DNA of 6,548 bases from Candidatus Aminicenantota bacterium (GTDB taxonomy: Bacteria; Acidobacteriota; Aminicenantia; JAMOAD01). A program made the position numbers and the translations under genes. The stretch covers positions 1 to 6,548 of the forward strand of contig JALXDT010000067.1 of the NCBI GenBank assembly GCA_027070475.1. Direction: 5' to 3'. The notes beneath the pieces are model-generated. The model ran no database searches and had not been told where the DNA came from. It saw nothing but the letters and a program-made list of their open reading frames with translations. Positions 4,976 through 6,548 of this stretch are shown here, one piece after another (position 1 is the first letter of the stretch; the number at the start of each line of letters is the position of its first letter).

Positions 4976-6145
4976 GTGAAAAAGGCAATATATCTTTTTC
5001 TTATATTTTTTATACTGTTGAGTAGTTCTATTTATTCTAAAGATTGCCCATCCAGATTATTTGCAAACTTAAATCAGGTTGGGAACTCAAATTTTTTCTG
5101 GGGGATTGAAATAAAGGGCTTTTTCTATAATTATAATAATGAAAACTATTTTTTCGGAGGGCTTTCCTCTGCATTAAGTTATGAAGGTGACAGCACATCA
5201 GTTCAGTTTGAGGGAATTTATAAAGATAAAAAATATACACCCTGCAATAATTTACCTGAAATATCTCCTTTTCAAATAAGAAGATTAAATCTTGAAAAAT
5301 ATTTTACGGATTCCTTTTCCTTAATAGTAGGAAGACAGGAAATAACGATTGCAACAGGATTGCTCCTTGATGATTTTTTTGATGGAATTAGTTTTAAAAT
5401 CGGAGATAGAAGCTATTTGTCCGGAGGCGGAGGGATATATTCAATTTATGTTGCCAAAGAAGCAATAGGTTGTCAAAAGTGCTTTTTCTACAATTACAGG
5501 CCTTGCTGGAAAAATCTTTCCCATACAGAGTGGGGGGATATAAAGATGGCTTTTTTAAATTATACTTTAAGAATAAAAAGAAATGAATTGGGGATTCTTT
5601 ATTTAAGAGCTCAGACGGATGATCCTAATATGAGGACAAATAATATGAGTTTATATTCAAAAATAAGAGTTACAAGAACTCTTCAGATCTTTTCAGAGCT
5701 TGCCATTCAGCATTTTGATTCGAGTAAAATGATAGCGGTGGGCTTTTATGGTAGCCTTCAGAAAAGAATAAGTTCGGATAAGTTGGGAAATTTCCTGCTA
5801 AAGTTAAGATATCTTTACAGAAGCACAGGAGAAAAATCAATGTTTACTCCGATTTTCGGAACAACATATATCGGAGAAAGACAGCATTTTACTGTAAGAC
5901 AGGGGAATATTTATGCAGGTGAATTAAAATTTACCCCCTCTTTTTTCAAGAGATCTTCCATAAAATTCGGATATTACTTGAATTCTGAAGAAGGTTATTT
6001 CAATTTTATATCGGATGAGTTTGATACAACCCTTGAATTAAATTTAGACAAAAGGGAAAAGTTCAAAATACTCACAACCTATGCTGTATGGAGCGGAGTT
6101 TATACAGGCTCTCAAATATCATTAAATCTAAGAATAGTAATTTAA
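4976..6145 (+). CDS. Outer-membrane beta-barrel protein B, tandem paralogue of barrel A
   Basis: This 389-residue protein aligns with barrel A along its whole length, with only the 15-residue duplication missing. Numbering of GRQEI, DDFFDG, Cys90 and Cys166-x-x-Cys169 is identical in both. Identity is high throughout and highest in RQHFTVRQGNIY, FGYYLNS and SDEFDTT near the C-terminus. The signal peptide is 1-21 (after IYS). Extra Cys occur at residue 24 and in the RPCW segment, while a C-terminal Cys of barrel A is replaced by Thr, so the non-shared cysteines vary. It ends NLRIVI like barrel A. The start codon is GTG, with GGGAGG immediately upstream overlapping the TAG stop of barrel A, so it is likely co-translated. 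The pair looks like a local gene duplication that has been kept and is diverging. Its function should be the same class as barrel A, possibly with altered substrate or partner. Confidence 0.82.
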   Translation: MKKAIYLFLIFFILLSSSIYSKDCPSRLFANLNQVGNSNFFWGIEIKGFFYNYNNENYFFGGLSSALSYEGDSTSVQFEGIYKDKKYTPCNNLPEISPFQIRRLNLEKYFTDSFSLIVGRQEITIATGLLLDDFFDGISFKIGDRSYLSGGGGIYSIYVAKEAIGCQKCFFYNYRPCWKNLSHTEWGDIKMAFLNYTLRIKRNELGILYLRAQTDDPNMRTNNMSLYSKIRVTRTLQIFSELAIQHFDSSKMIAVGFYGSLQKRISSDKLGNFLLKLRYLYRSTGEKSMFTPIFGTTYIGERQHFTVRQGNIYAGELKFTPSFFKRSSIKFGYYLNSEEGYFNFISDEFDTTLELNLDKREKFKILTTYAVWSGVYTGSQISLNLRIVI

Positions 6146-6155
6146 GGAGGTAAAG

Positions 6156-6515
6156 ATGAAAAAGATAATTTCAATCTTTGTAATTCTTTTATTTTTAGGG
6201 ATTGTTCCCGCATTAAGCTGTATCATAGAGTTTGAGCCAGCTGAAGTAAAGCTTAAAAAAGGAGAAACTACAACAGTAATCCTTCATCTTAAATATGAAC
6301 ACAGAAAGTGTGAAATAACCTTAGATGATACTGAATATGAAACAAAAGGGATTAAAATAGTTGAGATGGGAAAGTGGGAGAAAATAAAAAAGGGAGATTT
6401 TTCAAGAAAGATAAAAATTAAATTGACAGCAGAAAAAGGGAGTTTAAAAATAATCAGAGAATGTACAAAAAAAGGAATATCAGAGGGAGAATTAAAGGTT
6501 AAAGCGGAAAAATGA
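6156..6515 (+). CDS. Small secreted Lys-rich beta protein, possibly Ig-like, with three Cys
   Basis: This 119-residue protein has a signal peptide (2-21, hydrophobic IISIFVILLFLGIV). Cys22 directly follows ALS, so it may be a lipoprotein, although the lipobox (A-L-S-C) is non-standard and ordinary cleavage there is equally possible. The mature part begins with FEPAEVKLKKGETTTVILHL, a typical opening of an Ig-like or fibronectin-like beta-sandwich domain. It ends in further alternating strands with many Lys and Glu. Cys52 and Cys103 lie in predicted strands and could form a disulfide, or could bind metal with Cys22. AAGGAGG lies 5 bases before the ATG and overlaps the TAA of barrel B. Its stop overlaps the next start (ATGA), so it belongs to the same operon. 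I do not recognise the family; a periplasmic accessory or adaptor is the simplest guess. Confidence 0.8.
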   Translation: MKKIISIFVILLFLGIVPALSCIIEFEPAEVKLKKGETTTVILHLKYEHRKCEITLDDTEYETKGIKIVEMGKWEKIKKGDFSRKIKIKLTAEKGSLKIIRECTKKGISEGELKVKAEK

Positions 6516-6548
6516 CAAGAAGAATTAAAATAATTTTAGGTGTTCTTG
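6512..6548 (+). CDS. Start of the next operon gene, truncated by the window end
   Basis: An ATG at 6512 overlaps the preceding TGA in an ATGA junction and stays open to the window end, giving MTRRIKIILGVL. A few basic residues followed by a hydrophobic run suggest a signal peptide or first membrane helix, so it is probably another envelope protein of the same operon. Nothing more can be said from 12 codons. Confidence 0.55.
   Translation, partial: MTRRIKIILGVL

Noticed and set aside
5037..5240. Minus-strand open frame opposite barrel B
   Set aside because: It is antisense to a conserved signal peptide and strand region and has no counterpart opposite barrel A.

Overview
The window is AT-rich (roughly one third G+C by eye) and comes from a diderm bacterium. 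Every complete gene starts with an export signal, and three encode large beta-barrel-like outer-membrane proteins. Arginine is written mostly AGA/AGG, Shine-Dalgarno sites are strong (AGGAGG type), and a protein with eight iron-sulfur motifs suggests an anaerobic or micro-oxic lifestyle. I cannot name the phylum. No mobile element, tRNA, rRNA or CRISPR array is visible.

Layout: two gene arms diverge from a control region at about 2168-2426. The leftward arm (minus strand) has three genes in order of transcription: a small secreted protein with two DxDxDG calcium-binding loops and a Gly/Cys-rich tail (1718-2167), an outer-membrane beta-barrel (520-1713) and a small secreted OB-fold-like protein (60-509). 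The rightward arm (plus strand) starts with a paralogue of that OB-fold-like protein (2427-2897). A hairpin follows, then a polyferredoxin with eight CxxCxxCxxxC motifs and a Tat-like/lipoprotein leader (2982-3755). Next come two tandem paralogous outer-membrane barrels (3752-4966 and 4976-6145), a small Cys-containing secreted protein (6156-6515) and the first codons of another gene (6512 onward). Junctions are tight, with 4-base ATGA overlaps or gaps of 4-10 bases, apart from the hairpin-bearing gap at 2898-2981.

Control region: TGGCAC, the -24 half of a sigma-54 promoter, lies 47-48 bases upstream of the first start codon on each side. The -12 half is imperfect on both sides. Between the two lies a perfect palindrome TCGCAA-N4-TTGCGA and a degenerate second copy exactly 20 bp away. 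This would fit an activator or operator site controlling both arms.

Working hypothesis (inference): the whole window is one envelope module. An exported [4Fe-4S] polyferredoxin lipoprotein is translationally coupled to outer-membrane barrels carrying conserved CxxC cysteines, accompanied by small periplasmic OB-fold, EF-hand and Ig-like proteins. No CxxCH haem motif occurs in any protein here. If the polyferredoxin and barrel work together, this could be a haem-free counterpart of porin-cytochrome electron conduits, or a periplasmic redox or metal-handling system. The sequence shows the gene context and motifs, not the function.
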